A stretch of 64,000 bases of DNA from Terrimonas sp. (GTDB lineage Bacteria > Bacteroidota > Bacteroidia > Chitinophagales > Chitinophagaceae). Below are positions 1 through 9,243 of the stretch, piece by piece. Position 1 is the stretch's first letter. Every line of letters begins with the position of its first letter. The stretch is from contig NZ_QCZJ01000014.1 in the NCBI RefSeq assembly GCF_003075435.1, forward strand, positions 1 through 64,000, written 5' to 3'. Under the pieces are notes generated by a model, which worked only from the letters and a program-made list of their open reading frames with translations, did no database searches and was not told the origin of the DNA. Position numbers and translations under genes: made by a program.

Positions 1-648
1 GCCTCTTACAGCACAAGCTTCTCTGATGAGATAGATAATATGGATGCTTTGAAAGCGGATAATGTGATGGAGAATCTTGCTATCATAAGAAAAGGTCAGG
101 CATTGATGGTAGACAGGAGAAACTGGATACAGTCAGCAGATACGTTGAGGCTGAACCTCACCAATACATCCGTATCAACCTATATGTTTGAGTTCAGCCC
201 GATTGAGCTTGCCGGGGCAGAATCAGTAACACTGGTAGATAATTACCTGAAAACAAATACCCATATCAGTGTAACAGAAACCTCGCAGGTATTCTTCCAG
301 GTAGGCAGCGACAGCAGATCAGCAGCGGCAGACAGGTTCAGTGTAATAATCCTGAATAAGAAAGGATTACCGGGATTGAACAGAGCATTAGAAGCTGTTG
401 TATCAGCTTATCCTAACCCTGTAACAACCGGCAACATCAACCTGACATTTGATAACATTAAAGGCGGCGCTTATACGGTTGAGTTAGTAAACAATGCAGG
501 GCAGGTAGTATTCCGTAAACTCATACATCTGGCAGAAGGCAGCAGAACCCGCAACGTAGATATAAATAATAATATTACCTCAGGTATTTACCAGGTAAGA
601 ATAACAGGCAGGGATATGCGAAAAGTGATAAAAATATTTAAGAAATAA
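1..648 (+). CDS. T9SS-secreted surface protein, C-terminal part (5' partial)
   Basis: The reading frame is open to the window edge, so only the last 215 residues are present. The final 80 or so residues form a type A type IX secretion sorting domain: a Y-P-N-P start (AYPNPVTTGNINLTFDN), a Y-T-V-E-L-V-N-N-A-G-Q-V-V-F strand and an end in G-I-Y-Q-V-R-I-T-G with a basic tail (KVIKIFKK). In this family the domain directs export through the outer membrane by T9SS and is then removed. The preceding part is beta-rich and could belong to an adhesin or enzyme; its function cannot be told from this fragment. The in-window ATG at 40 is probably internal. Confidence 0.85.
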   Translation, partial: ASYSTSFSDEIDNMDALKADNVMENLAIIRKGQALMVDRRNWIQSADTLRLNLTNTSVSTYMFEFSPIELAGAESVTLVDNYLKTNTHISVTETSQVFFQVGSDSRSAAADRFSVIILNKKGLPGLNRALEAVVSAYPNPVTTGNINLTFDNIKGGAYTVELVNNAGQVVFRKLIHLAEGSRTRNVDINNNITSGIYQVRITGRDMRKVIKIFKK

Positions 649-704
649 GCAGGTAAAAGTGAGAAGGTGGAAGCGTATAAACCCTTGCACCTTCTACGCT
701 GCTT
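647..704 (+). terminator. Hairpin after the T9SS gene, probable terminator
   Basis: Starting at the stop codon, GAAGGTG (663-669) pairs with CACCTTC (688-694). An outer AAGCAG (647-652) can pair with CTGCTT (699-704). TTATTTATCTGC follows. The purine-rich GGTGGAAGCG run resembles low-complexity repeats seen elsewhere in the window, so the element may be a repeat reused as a terminator. Confidence 0.45.
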
Positions 705-750
705 ATTTATCTGCTAATACACTTAACTTTACTTCTTAAAAATGACAGGT

Positions 751-975
751 ATGAAACTAAAAACATTTTTTATTACGTTGATCCTTATGTGTGGAATAGC
801 ATATGCACAAGATCTTCAGGTGCAGCCTGTTGATCCGGGTGGTGATCCTGATACAGAAGTACCCATTGATGGTGGTGTAGGTTTATTGGTAGCTGCAGGC
901 ATAGCTTATGGCGCTAAAAAAGCACACGATAAAAGAAAAATATCCCGGGAAAAACACGTAGTCAATAACCCCTAA
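751..975 (+). CDS. Small secreted PID-CTERM-like protein
   Basis: A 74-residue protein with a clear signal peptide (MKLKTFFITLILMCGIAYA, cleavage before QDLQ). It then has a short acidic/proline linker (P-G-G-D-P-D-T-E) and a P-I-D-G-G-V-G-L-L-V-A-A-G segment, which begins a second hydrophobic stretch, followed by a basic tail (KKAHDKRK). This tripartite P-I-D-G-G, hydrophobic, basic end matches the Bacteroidota PID-CTERM sorting signal. Proteins of this sort are thought to be anchored and processed at the inner membrane; the role here is unknown. An in-frame ATG lies 9 bp upstream at 742, but 751 gives the better signal peptide and more room behind the TAACTTTA (-7-like) box at 724-731. Its stop codon overlaps that of the convergent lptD-like gene. 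Confidence 0.6.
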   Translation: MKLKTFFITLILMCGIAYAQDLQVQPVDPGGDPDTEVPIDGGVGLLVAAGIAYGAKKAHDKRKISREKHVVNNP

Positions 976-3809
976 TAATTCCTGAACGTCCTTGTTCTGT
1001 TTATTTTCAGATCACGCAGCATGCCTGATTTGGGAAAGATGGATATATTGAAGGAACGCCAGGGGCCGAACGGTGTAACGTTTATAGACATCTGCCAGCA
1101 ATGCATCTCGCGGGTGATATACATGCTGAAGGAAGGAATTTTCAATGTGCGAAAATCAAAATACCCGTTTGCGCCCATTTTCCATTTTTCAGTAAGGCTG
1201 AAATCGCCATTGAACTGAAGACTGGATGAAAAATTCGTTTTGTATGTATAGCTCAGCGAGTCTGTTTGCAATGTTTTACTAAAGCTCAGCGAATAGGAAA
1301 CATTCACTGACCAGGGAATATTGAAGTCAACGAATTCAGAAGGATTTCTTCTTATATAATCCATTTGCGACTGCATTTCATCTGCAGTCAGGTTATCATA
1401 GTTATCGTATTGATCCTCCACTTTCTTATCCTTCTTTTCATCTTTAGGTTTACTTTTAAAGCTGGTAGATACAGCAAGGCTTCCATTCGTAATACGCCCT
1501 AAGGAAAACTTTTCTCCTGACCATGCATATTTATTCACCCTGTATCCGTACTGGTCTGTTTGATAGGGGTCAATATTTGCACTTGCGGTAATATTTATTT
1601 TTTCAAACAGCGTGCTCCTGGCATATATATTAAAATTGGAAAGGTTAAACGAATCTGCAAGCAGGTTATAACTGCTTGTTATACCAAACCCATCTATTAT
1701 TTTTACTTTCTTCACGCCTTCTTCTTCGCTTTGTTCATCTCCTGCACTGGCAGTATCTCTTTTGTTCCTCACTTTCATTTCAAGAAAATTATCTATACCA
1801 AACCCAATGCTTCCGGATCTGCCGTAACCAAATGAGCCATAAGTTGACCCGTCAAACTGCGACAACATCGCATAATGCCCTAAACTGTCTATTTGTGTAT
1901 TACGATAATATGATTGAGACAGATCCGGTTTATACCCTATGCTTAACTGCGGACGCATGGTATGACGTATAGCCTGAATTTTAGCATCTTTGTTTTTCAT
2001 AGTAAGCGTTCCGAACATGGATGTGCTGAATGATATAGACATTGAAATATCCCGCGCGGTAAAAAAGCCTTTTTCAATTTGCTTGCTTACAGAATTGGTA
2101 GAATCCACCCATTGCCGGTGCAGCTTTTGGGAATACCATCTTTCCTGGTAACTGAAGCCCGGCGATATCTGTATAGGACCAAGCTGCGGCAATGCAAGTG
2201 TTATTGGTATATTATGCTGTGCCCCGTATTGAAAAGTATCGATCAATTGCCTGAAGCTAAAAGCGGTATCATAAAACATCGCCTGTCCCTTTACACTACC
2301 AGTATATCCTATCCCTAATTTCTGGTACCATTTTCCAGAACCTACCATTTCTTTTGGTTGCAACGGGTATAATGTAGTTACATTAAAATTGATATCAGGA
2401 AGGTTAAGATTAACCGTTTTATTCAATGTATTCTGCGAATGGTTCAGGTTTACAGATAAATTATATGGTTTGTTGATCCACGATTTTTGATATGAAATGG
2501 AAGAGCTTAACTGGTTGGTAAAAGCAAGCGGCTGGCTATAGCTGTAGTTTGAACTATTGGTTTGGTTTACATAAGCATTGGTGGTATTATACTTTGCATA
2601 TGAGCTCGACATAGTGTTTACACTCGCCGAAAAACTTACGCCGGGCCTTGCCTTGCTATCTGTTCTATGGCTCCAGTTTAAAGAATAGCTCTTTGTTTTG
2701 TTATAATCCGGATCACCTTTAAACCCGGTATGCATATTTTGATAACTGAAATTCAGTGAGCCATTATATTTATACCTTACGCGGTAGGTTGGCGATATAT
2801 TTAATCGCCAGCTTCCGTAAGAATAAATATCAGCCCTTGTAGTTATATCAAAATTATCGCTGATCACTTTATAGTAACCTAATCCTTCAAGACCAACACC
2901 CAGGGTTTCAATAACTGTAAATTGCGGCGGCAGAATACCGGATTGTCTTCCCTGCTTCATCGGGAACATACCAAAGGGCAATATAACAGGCAATACCGGA
3001 ACGTTTTCAAATTCTACGCCTACAGGCCCGGTAACGGCTACTTTTTTAGTTATATATTTTATTCTTTTAGACCTGAAAGCAAAGTGCGGTGTATCATAAT
3101 TACAGGTAGTAAAGCGGCCTTTGTACGCATATATCGTTTGAGCATCTACCTTTTTTACCACTTCCGCAAAATTATACAGCTCTGCCTGTTGAAAATAACT
3201 GCTGTGCGAAAGCCCCTTCTGTGTTTTAAAATTAAATTCCAGGCTGTCGCTTTCTGTAACAATATCAGCCTGCACCAACTTTGCCGGGGCTATCACTTTG
3301 CCAGCAGTATCAAGCCTCATCCGCGCTTTTACAATATTGGTCTGCTGATCAAATATTATTTCAGGGGCCGTAAGGTTGATGTCTTTATATTTTACATCTG
3401 TTTCACCATATAAAAAAAGCTTCTTTCCTGAAACATCTAATATCATTGAGTCCTTAGCCTTATAATCTATCGGCCCATCAATAGAATCTTTAGACATTTT
3501 TACGCTGAATGTATCAACCACTTTTCGCTTAGCCGAGTCAGTTAGTAGCAAACCAGTACTGTCAAGCAAAATATCAGTATCACCAACTATAACCGTATCT
3601 TTAGATGGAGGTAAGCTGTCTGTAATTTTCTTTACCGGTATAGTATCTTTTGAAGGCGGAATGGTATCAGCAAAAGCTGTTAAATTATTGTAAAAAGGAA
3701 AATTACTTTTGCTTTTTGACCATGCATTATACGTTATTGCAATAGTAAGCAGCAGTAAGGTTGAGGTAAATATATAATTTCGCTTAAATTTGCGACGTTT
3801 ATTTCTCAT
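972..3809 (-). CDS. lptD: LptD-like LPS assembly outer-membrane protein
   Basis: Large outer-membrane protein of the LptD/OstA family, expected to insert lipopolysaccharide into the outer leaflet. An N-terminal hydrophobic segment (YIFTSTLLLLTIAIT) is followed by a low-complexity D/S/P/K linker. An OstA-type beta domain follows (ILDVSGKKLFLYGETDV, then DINLTAPEIIFDQQTN), and then a long beta-barrel rich in Y/S/N alternating strands ending in R-T-F-R-N-Y. The length of about 945 residues suits Bacteroidota LptD-like proteins. I start at ATG 3809 (MRNKRRKFKR) because the upstream in-frame ATG at 3827 lies inside a likely -7 promoter box. The gene is divergent from the amidase. An LptA/OstA-like gene is close by at 6069, consistent with a shared envelope role. 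Confidence 0.8.
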   Translation of the reverse strand: MRNKRRKFKRNYIFTSTLLLLTIAITYNAWSKSKSNFPFYNNLTAFADTIPPSKDTIPVKKITDSLPPSKDTVIVGDTDILLDSTGLLLTDSAKRKVVDTFSVKMSKDSIDGPIDYKAKDSMILDVSGKKLFLYGETDVKYKDINLTAPEIIFDQQTNIVKARMRLDTAGKVIAPAKLVQADIVTESDSLEFNFKTQKGLSHSSYFQQAELYNFAEVVKKVDAQTIYAYKGRFTTCNYDTPHFAFRSKRIKYITKKVAVTGPVGVEFENVPVLPVILPFGMFPMKQGRQSGILPPQFTVIETLGVGLEGLGYYKVISDNFDITTRADIYSYGSWRLNISPTYRVRYKYNGSLNFSYQNMHTGFKGDPDYNKTKSYSLNWSHRTDSKARPGVSFSASVNTMSSSYAKYNTTNAYVNQTNSSNYSYSQPLAFTNQLSSSISYQKSWINKPYNLSVNLNHSQNTLNKTVNLNLPDINFNVTTLYPLQPKEMVGSGKWYQKLGIGYTGSVKGQAMFYDTAFSFRQLIDTFQYGAQHNIPITLALPQLGPIQISPGFSYQERWYSQKLHRQWVDSTNSVSKQIEKGFFTARDISMSISFSTSMFGTLTMKNKDAKIQAIRHTMRPQLSIGYKPDLSQSYYRNTQIDSLGHYAMLSQFDGSTYGSFGYGRSGSIGFGIDNFLEMKVRNKRDTASAGDEQSEEEGVKKVKIIDGFGITSSYNLLADSFNLSNFNIYARSTLFEKINITASANIDPYQTDQYGYRVNKYAWSGEKFSLGRITNGSLAVSTSFKSKPKDEKKDKKVEDQYDNYDNLTADEMQSQMDYIRRNPSEFVDFNIPWSVNVSYSLSFSKTLQTDSLSYTYKTNFSSSLQFNGDFSLTEKWKMGANGYFDFRTLKIPSFSMYITREMHCWQMSINVTPFGPWRSFNISIFPKSGMLRDLKINRTRTFRNY

Positions 3810-3824
3810 ATAATCAACAGGAAA

Positions 3825-3832
3825 CAAAAATA
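3825..3832 (-). promoter_or_regulatory. -7 promoter element of the lptD-like gene
   Basis: On the minus strand TATTTTTG fits the Bacteroidota TAnnTTTG -7 consensus. It is centred about 20 bp upstream of ATG 3809. A -33 TTTG is only weakly matched (TTTT). The position argues against initiation at 3827. Confidence 0.4.
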
Positions 3833-3902
3833 GCCATATTACAGGTAAGAAAACGTGAAGAACTGATTTGAATTACTAACCCTGATAAATTTTAACAACG
3901 AG

Positions 3903-4904
3903 ATGCACAAAAAACTATTTGTATCATCTTTTTTTATTCTGATCTCCCTGTTATCTTATAATGCTTCGCTGGCACAAAAGAGCCGTATTAAAACAATTAT
4001 TGTTGATGCGGGACATGGGGGAAGAGAGCCCGGAGCTAAAGGTTCTTATTCTACTGAAGCACAAATAACATTGGCGCTTTCCCTTAAAGTAGCGGCATTG
4101 CTTGAAAAGGAGCTTCCTGACACAAAAATCGTTCAAAGCCGTACCACAGACGTATTTCAGCCGGTAACGGAAAAAGCGGCTTTTGCCAACCAGAACAAGG
4201 GAGATTTATTTGTATGCATACATGTAAATGCCGCACCGCCTATCCGGCATTCACAAGTTACCGGTTACAGGAATAAAGTATATTATACCGGCAAGGGTAA
4301 AAACAGGAAAAAACATACCAAAAAAGAACCTGTTTACAAGGTTTGGTATACGCCTAACCCCAGATATGGAACCGGCACTTACGTGTGGGCAGCAGACAGA
4401 GACGATAATAAAGCAAATGCCATGAGTGAGCGCTTTGAATCTGAAGCTGAGGTAAGTGATGATGTACCCGACCCGAATACACCTGAAGGTCTTATTGCCA
4501 GCCGTCTGTGGGTACAGAAATATTTTAAGAATAGTGTTCGCCTGGCCAGCATGATAGAGAATGAATTTGTAAAAATAGGCCGCAAAAGCGATGGCGTGCT
4601 GCAACGCAATGAAAAAGGTATTTGGGTACTTCAGGCAACCAATATGCCGGCAGTGCTCATAGAAACCGGTTTTATCACCAATAAGGAAGAAGAAGATTTT
4701 CTTAACAGCGAGGAAGGCCAGGAACAGATGTCTGCAGCTATTGTGAGGGCTGTTGTAAATTTTAAAAAATTACTGGATAGCTCAAGAGGTGGTGCCGGAA
4801 CAGACAATGCTTCTGCAAACCCTGCCCCTGTTAAAACAAAAAACACGGTTACCGCAGCATCCGCCACAAAATCTTCTGGCAGCAAGACCCAATCCGGAAA
4901 GTGA
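3903..4904 (+). CDS. N-acetylmuramoyl-L-alanine amidase (Amidase_3)
   Basis: Zinc amidase that cleaves the bond between MurNAc and L-alanine in peptidoglycan, acting in the periplasm. A signal peptide (about residues 1-24, ending SLAQ) is followed by IIVDAGHGGREPGAKG (first zinc His), a helical region with the E-A-Q-I-T zinc-Glu segment, DLFVCIHVNA (second His) and AVLIETGFITN near the end (catalytic Glu). Between H-V-N-A and the last motif there is a roughly 90-residue insert rich in Y, K and charged residues, as in many Bacteroidota homologues; it may act as a regulatory helix. The C-terminus is a low-complexity S/A/T/K tail. It precedes mlaD- and ostA-like genes, so it fits the envelope theme. 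Confidence 0.9.
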   Translation: MHKKLFVSSFFILISLLSYNASLAQKSRIKTIIVDAGHGGREPGAKGSYSTEAQITLALSLKVAALLEKELPDTKIVQSRTTDVFQPVTEKAAFANQNKGDLFVCIHVNAAPPIRHSQVTGYRNKVYYTGKGKNRKKHTKKEPVYKVWYTPNPRYGTGTYVWAADRDDNKANAMSERFESEAEVSDDVPDPNTPEGLIASRLWVQKYFKNSVRLASMIENEFVKIGRKSDGVLQRNEKGIWVLQATNMPAVLIETGFITNKEEEDFLNSEEGQEQMSAAIVRAVVNFKKLLDSSRGGAGTDNASANPAPVKTKNTVTAASATKSSGSKTQSGK

Positions 4905-4925
4905 TCGCACTTTGATGTAATACCC

Positions 4926-5067
4926 TATTTTTGCATTGAAAGTGTTGATTTTGAATAATAAGTAAACGGTGTAAATCGTTCATCCTGGAGTTTTATGTGA
5001 ATATTATATAATGTGGCCGGGATGTTTTCATAAACAGGGGAACCTGTTTTAAATTAAAACGAATAGG
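4926..5067 (+). promoter_or_regulatory. -7 box and structured leader upstream of the MlaD gene
   Basis: TATTTTTG at 4926-4933 matches TAnnTTTG. The roughly 130-nt leader can fold: CATCCTGG (4981-4988) pairs with CCGGGATG (5017-5024), with one wobble, and AAACAGG (5032-5038) pairs perfectly with CCTGTTT (5043-5049) around a GGAA tetraloop. The second hairpin ends 18 nt before the mlaD start, so it could affect translation. No known riboswitch class is recognised. Confidence 0.4.
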
Positions 5068-6069
5068 ATGAAAGTCTCTAATGAAACCAAAGTAGGTGCT
5101 CTGACTGCTATTGCTATTACTTTACTGATACTCGGATTTAATTTTTTGAAAGGCAAATCAGTGCTTGAAAAAACTTTTCACCTGTATGCCAGGTTTACTG
5201 ATGTAGATGGACTGGCAGTGTCCAATTCTGTTATGATCAATGGCTTGCCCGTAGGTAAAGTATATGCCATTGAAGAAGCCGATAAGAATCTTACAGGCAT
5301 TATCGTAACCATTAATCTCACTAAAAATATCAATATCCCTCAAAACTCACTGGCATATATTTCATCCAGCTTATTGGGCAATACAACACTTAATGTAAAG
5401 TTGGGAAATGAGCAGGTTTATGCAAAAAATGGCGATACACTAACCACCAATATCTCGCCGGGTCTGCTGGAAGAGGTTACAGGAAGGCTTGATCCCACCC
5501 TGGTAAAAGTAAATGCTGCGCTGCAATCAATGGATTCTGTGCTTAAGCTTATAGGTGGCGCCCTTGATGCAAATGCTCAAAAGAACTTTCAGAATATACT
5601 TGCCAATCTTGCTATATCAACCGCGCATCTTAATACTTTATTGAATGCACAAAGCGGCGCACTGGCTCAAACCTTATCAAACGCAAGTGCATTTACAGGT
5701 AATCTTAAAAAAAACAATGATACCATCACGCAAATATTCTCCAACCTTAATGCTACCACAACCAAATTGGCAAACCTTGAGCTGGAACAGACTTTAACAA
5801 AACTGCAGAATGTTGCCGGCGAACTTAATACTACCTTGAACAAAATAAACACCAATGATGGCACATTAGGCTTACTGATGAATGATAAGAAACTGTATAC
5901 GAATCTTACCTCTGCATCAAACAGCCTGAATGTATTGTTACAGGATTTCAGGGTACATCCCCGCCGTTATACCGGTGGATTGGTGTTTGGAAAAAAAGAC
6001 AAATCAGCACCGCTAATGACCCCGTTACCAGATACTTTAAGTACTGTACCGGTTGATAAAAAGAAGTGA
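5068..6069 (+). CDS. MlaD-family MCE-domain lipid transport protein
   Basis: Inner-membrane-anchored protein with a single MCE domain, the family that carries phospholipids between membranes. One N-terminal transmembrane helix (V-G-A-L-T-A-I-A-I-T-L-L-I-L-G-F) leads into the MCE fold (about residues 36-118) with FTDVDGLAVSNSVMINGLPVGKV. A long helical, N/T-rich C-terminal region follows, likely a coiled-coil needle or barrel-forming stretch as in other MCE proteins. No MlaE/MlaF genes are adjacent, so the rest of the transporter must be elsewhere. Its TGA shares one base with the ATG of the OstA-like gene, giving translational coupling. Confidence 0.85.
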   Translation: MKVSNETKVGALTAIAITLLILGFNFLKGKSVLEKTFHLYARFTDVDGLAVSNSVMINGLPVGKVYAIEEADKNLTGIIVTINLTKNINIPQNSLAYISSSLLGNTTLNVKLGNEQVYAKNGDTLTTNISPGLLEEVTGRLDPTLVKVNAALQSMDSVLKLIGGALDANAQKNFQNILANLAISTAHLNTLLNAQSGALAQTLSNASAFTGNLKKNNDTITQIFSNLNATTTKLANLELEQTLTKLQNVAGELNTTLNKINTNDGTLGLLMNDKKLYTNLTSASNSLNVLLQDFRVHPRRYTGGLVFGKKDKSAPLMTPLPDTLSTVPVDKKK

Positions 6070-8075
6070 TGAACACATTAAGGAGGATAGGATTATCTGC
6101 ATTATTTATAGTAACCATATTATTTGCGCTTGCGCAACAAAAACCTCCGGCAACCCCTGCGTCGCCCGCTACGCAGCAGGATACTACAAAAAATATCAAT
6201 CTTATACGCTCCAATGTTTTAAGGTTTGAACAAAAAGATTCTACGGAACTACAAGTGCTGGTAGGCGATGTGATATTGCAACAGGACAAAACACTTTTTT
6301 ACGGAGACAGTATAGTAATGGATAAAACAAGGAACGTAATTGAAGTTTTTGGCAATATTCATATTAATGATTCAGACAGTGTAAATGTGTACTCTCAATA
6401 CCTCATATACTATGGCAATACCAAAATTGCCAATCTAAAAAAATCAGTTAAACTTACAGATGGTAAAGCCACTCTTACTACAGATGAACTGGAATATGAT
6501 CTTAATAGTAAAACCGGCACTTACGTAAATGGTGGTAAAATTGTGAACGGTTCGTCTATCCTTACCAGTAAGGAAGGCTATTATTATGCAGATACAAAAG
6601 ACGCCTACTTTAAGAAAAATGTAAAAATGGTTGATCCTAATTATACAATGGCAACAGATACGCTTTTGTATAATACGGAAACACAGGTGGCCACATTTGT
6701 AGCGCCCACCACAATAAATGACGGAAAATCTATTATCCGGACATCGGATGGTTCGTATGATATGAACAGGGGGCTGGCAAATTTTGGGAGCCGCCCTACT
6801 ATTGAAGACAGCACACAATTTATTACAGCAGACAGTATTGCTTTTGATAAGAATACAGGGGAAGGTTTTGCCAAGGGAAACTTCGTGTACAGAGATACAA
6901 CCCAGGGAATAACGGTATTGGCTGAACGAAGTTTTTTTAACCGCGACGCTAAGACATTCCTTGCTACCGAAAAGCCATTAATGATCATTAAGCAGGACCA
7001 GGATTCCCTGTTTCTTACAGCAGATACTTTATACTCAGGCATACGCCTGGACACTACATATGTGCAGGACTCTTTAAGCTTAACGCAGACAACCAAAGCA
7101 GATATCAAAGGCAATATACCCGATGCCGTAAAAATGGACATTCATAAGCCGTTACCCGATAAACTGCAGGATAATATAGCAGGAAGACCTGGAATGGGAG
7201 CACGCCCTGGCGCAAAGCGGCCACCTGCGGGCAAAAAACCGGCAGACAATAATCCACAACTACCAACAGATATTAAAAAGGATATACCACTCCCCCCGGA
7301 TACTTCAAAGTCTATTGCAATCCTTGCAAACCCAATAAAAGATTCTTCGTTTGCAGTGCCTGAAGCAATAAGCGACAGCACTAATATTGACAGCCTGGCA
7401 AGGGCTATTGCTTTGAACAAAGCTGCCGCGGATAGCATACTAAAAAGAGATGCTGTTCGCAAACAGGATTCCATAAAGGCAATGGCTGCGAGAAAAATAG
7501 ACAGGGTTGACAGTGTTCGTTTTTTTGTAGCCTATCATCATGTAAAAATGTTTGAAGATTCGATGCAGGCAGTTTGCGACAGCATGTTTTTCTCAGGCAA
7601 AGATTCTATTTTCCGGTTATACAATGACCCCATCGTATGGTCGAAGGAAAGCCAGATATCAGGAGATACCATACATCTTTATACAAAAAATAAAAAACCG
7701 GAACGGGTAGAAGTATGGGAAAATGCTTTCAGCATAAGTAAAAGCAACGATGAGTTTTATAACCAGCTAAAGGGCAATACTATCAATGGATTTTTTAATG
7801 AAGGCGAGATAGAACATATACGGGCCAAAGGCAGCGCCGAAAGTTTATATTACCTGCAGGATGATGATAGTGCTTACACCGGCGCTAACTATGCTAAAGC
7901 CGACCTGATCAATTTATACTTTGCTAAAAAAGAACTGGATAAAATCTCGTGGATAAATGATGTGGAAGGCGGGTTCTATCCTGTGAACCAGGTACCTGAA
8001 GACCGGCAGCGTTTCAGAAATTTTAAATGGCAGGAAGCAAGAAGACCTAAGACAAGGGCTGAGTTGTATCAGTAA
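6069..8075 (+). CDS. OstA/LptA-like periplasmic protein
   Basis: A 668-residue exported protein (signal peptide ends F-A-L-A-Q). It has repeated LptA/OstA-type beta-jellyroll motifs in roughly residues 35-345, for example VLVGDVILQQDKTLFYGDS and DSIAFDKNTGEGFAKGNFVY. A Pro/Lys/Gly-rich linker lies around 365-395, then a D/S/A-rich helical stretch, and a further OstA-like section near the end (SGDTIHLYTKN). Such proteins form the periplasmic LPS bridge or act as LptA analogues in Bacteroidota. ATG 6069 overlaps the mlaD stop by one base; GTG at 6066 is a possible alternative. Its 3' end overlaps the convergent glycosyltransferase gene by 29 bp. The substrate is inferred, not shown. Confidence 0.75.
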   Translation: MNTLRRIGLSALFIVTILFALAQQKPPATPASPATQQDTTKNINLIRSNVLRFEQKDSTELQVLVGDVILQQDKTLFYGDSIVMDKTRNVIEVFGNIHINDSDSVNVYSQYLIYYGNTKIANLKKSVKLTDGKATLTTDELEYDLNSKTGTYVNGGKIVNGSSILTSKEGYYYADTKDAYFKKNVKMVDPNYTMATDTLLYNTETQVATFVAPTTINDGKSIIRTSDGSYDMNRGLANFGSRPTIEDSTQFITADSIAFDKNTGEGFAKGNFVYRDTTQGITVLAERSFFNRDAKTFLATEKPLMIIKQDQDSLFLTADTLYSGIRLDTTYVQDSLSLTQTTKADIKGNIPDAVKMDIHKPLPDKLQDNIAGRPGMGARPGAKRPPAGKKPADNNPQLPTDIKKDIPLPPDTSKSIAILANPIKDSSFAVPEAISDSTNIDSLARAIALNKAAADSILKRDAVRKQDSIKAMAARKIDRVDSVRFFVAYHHVKMFEDSMQAVCDSMFFSGKDSIFRLYNDPIVWSKESQISGDTIHLYTKNKKPERVEVWENAFSISKSNDEFYNQLKGNTINGFFNEGEIEHIRAKGSAESLYYLQDDDSAYTGANYAKADLINLYFAKKELDKISWINDVEGGFYPVNQVPEDRQRFRNFKWQEARRPKTRAELYQ

Positions 8076-9228
8076 TAACGGTTCTGTATATTTTATTAAA
8101 CTGTTTCCCAATCTCATCATAATTATACTTCTTAACCGCATCTTCCGCAATCATTTGTTTGTCAAACGAAGCATATTTGTCCATCATATCAAGCATAGCA
8201 CTCAGCAACTGATCTTCATTTTCTGATTTAACCAGTATACCATTTGATTGATCAACGGCTTCTGGTATACCGGCGACATCTGTAGCAACAACAGGTAATC
8301 CGCAGCAAAGTGCTTCAATGATCACACAGGGAAAATTTTCGTAACGGCTGAACATTACAAGCGCGGAAGCCTGCAGCATATGCTGTGCAACTGCTGCATA
8401 GCTGAGTTCTCCCTTTAAATATACAAACCCCGTCAATCCCAGGTCATCAATATATTGCTGCATGACATTATCAGCATTTCCTATCAGTTCCAGCTCCCAA
8501 TCCTGCCTGATATTTTTAAGCTTTGTGCAGGCATTAAGAATCCCTACAGTATTCTTCTGATAGCTCATTACAGAAATATGAACAAACCGGAACTTCACCG
8601 GCATAGTTCTTGGTTTATAAAAAAAATAGTTGGTGTTTACAACATTATGAATTACGCTAACAGGTTTTAACGCAAACAGCTTCTGTATAATATTGCTGTC
8701 ATGCCGCGAAACAGATGTAACAGCAATTGCATTCCGGAAAACCGAACGAACATTTTTACGAAACCAGGCAGACCTGTTTTCAAATGTATCGGACGGACCC
8801 GGCACATATGTAGCGGAATGTTCTGAAACAAGATAAGGAATACCCCATTTCTTTTTTATCCATTTAGCAATCACACCTGCTTTCATAGGCACATGTACAT
8901 GAACGAGATCAGGAACACCGTTTTTATCAAAATACGCTCTTATTACAGAGCGGTATGTTTTATAATATTTCCAGTTGTAAAAAAATTTATCCAGGATTTT
9001 AATTCCCGTTCGGGGGAATTTGAAATATATCCTCAACTCCCTGACGCCTTCATTTAGTATTTCTTCCCTGCCTGTTTGTGGTATTGCTATTGTTTCGCCG
9101 TGTTGTTCAACATATATTACGGATATATCAGCAAATTTTGATACCGCACGGGCATGGCGTTGTACAAAATCTCCTTCTAGCGGAGAGATTTTATTGGGAT
9201 ACCAACTTGCCAGCCAAAGTATTTTCAT
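8047..9228 (-). CDS. Glycosyltransferase, GT4 type
   Basis: A GT-B fold glycosyltransferase of 393 residues, likely transferring a sugar from a nucleotide-sugar to a lipid-linked surface glycan. The N-terminal domain starts MKILWLASWYPN and has the V-H-V-H-V-P-M-K acceptor-side loop. The C-terminal domain has the E-x7-E donor motif (SRYENFPCVIIEALCCG, about residues 293-309) followed by LPVVATDVAGIPEAV. It is the last gene of a minus-strand operon: a methyltransferase ends 15 bp upstream and a flippase precedes that, which points to exopolysaccharide or O-antigen assembly. The exact sugar cannot be read. Confidence 0.85.
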   Translation of the reverse strand: MKILWLASWYPNKISPLEGDFVQRHARAVSKFADISVIYVEQHGETIAIPQTGREEILNEGVRELRIYFKFPRTGIKILDKFFYNWKYYKTYRSVIRAYFDKNGVPDLVHVHVPMKAGVIAKWIKKKWGIPYLVSEHSATYVPGPSDTFENRSAWFRKNVRSVFRNAIAVTSVSRHDSNIIQKLFALKPVSVIHNVVNTNYFFYKPRTMPVKFRFVHISVMSYQKNTVGILNACTKLKNIRQDWELELIGNADNVMQQYIDDLGLTGFVYLKGELSYAAVAQHMLQASALVMFSRYENFPCVIIEALCCGLPVVATDVAGIPEAVDQSNGILVKSENEDQLLSAMLDMMDKYASFDKQMIAEDAVKKYNYDEIGKQFNKIYRTVITDTTQPLS

Positions 9229-9243
9229 GTCATGTTGCTTGTA

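Noticed and set aside
2922-3413. 163-residue plus-strand reading frame opposite the lptD-like gene
   Set aside because: It lies wholly antisense to a well-supported coding region and has no recognisable domain; the same applies to the many other antisense frames in the window.
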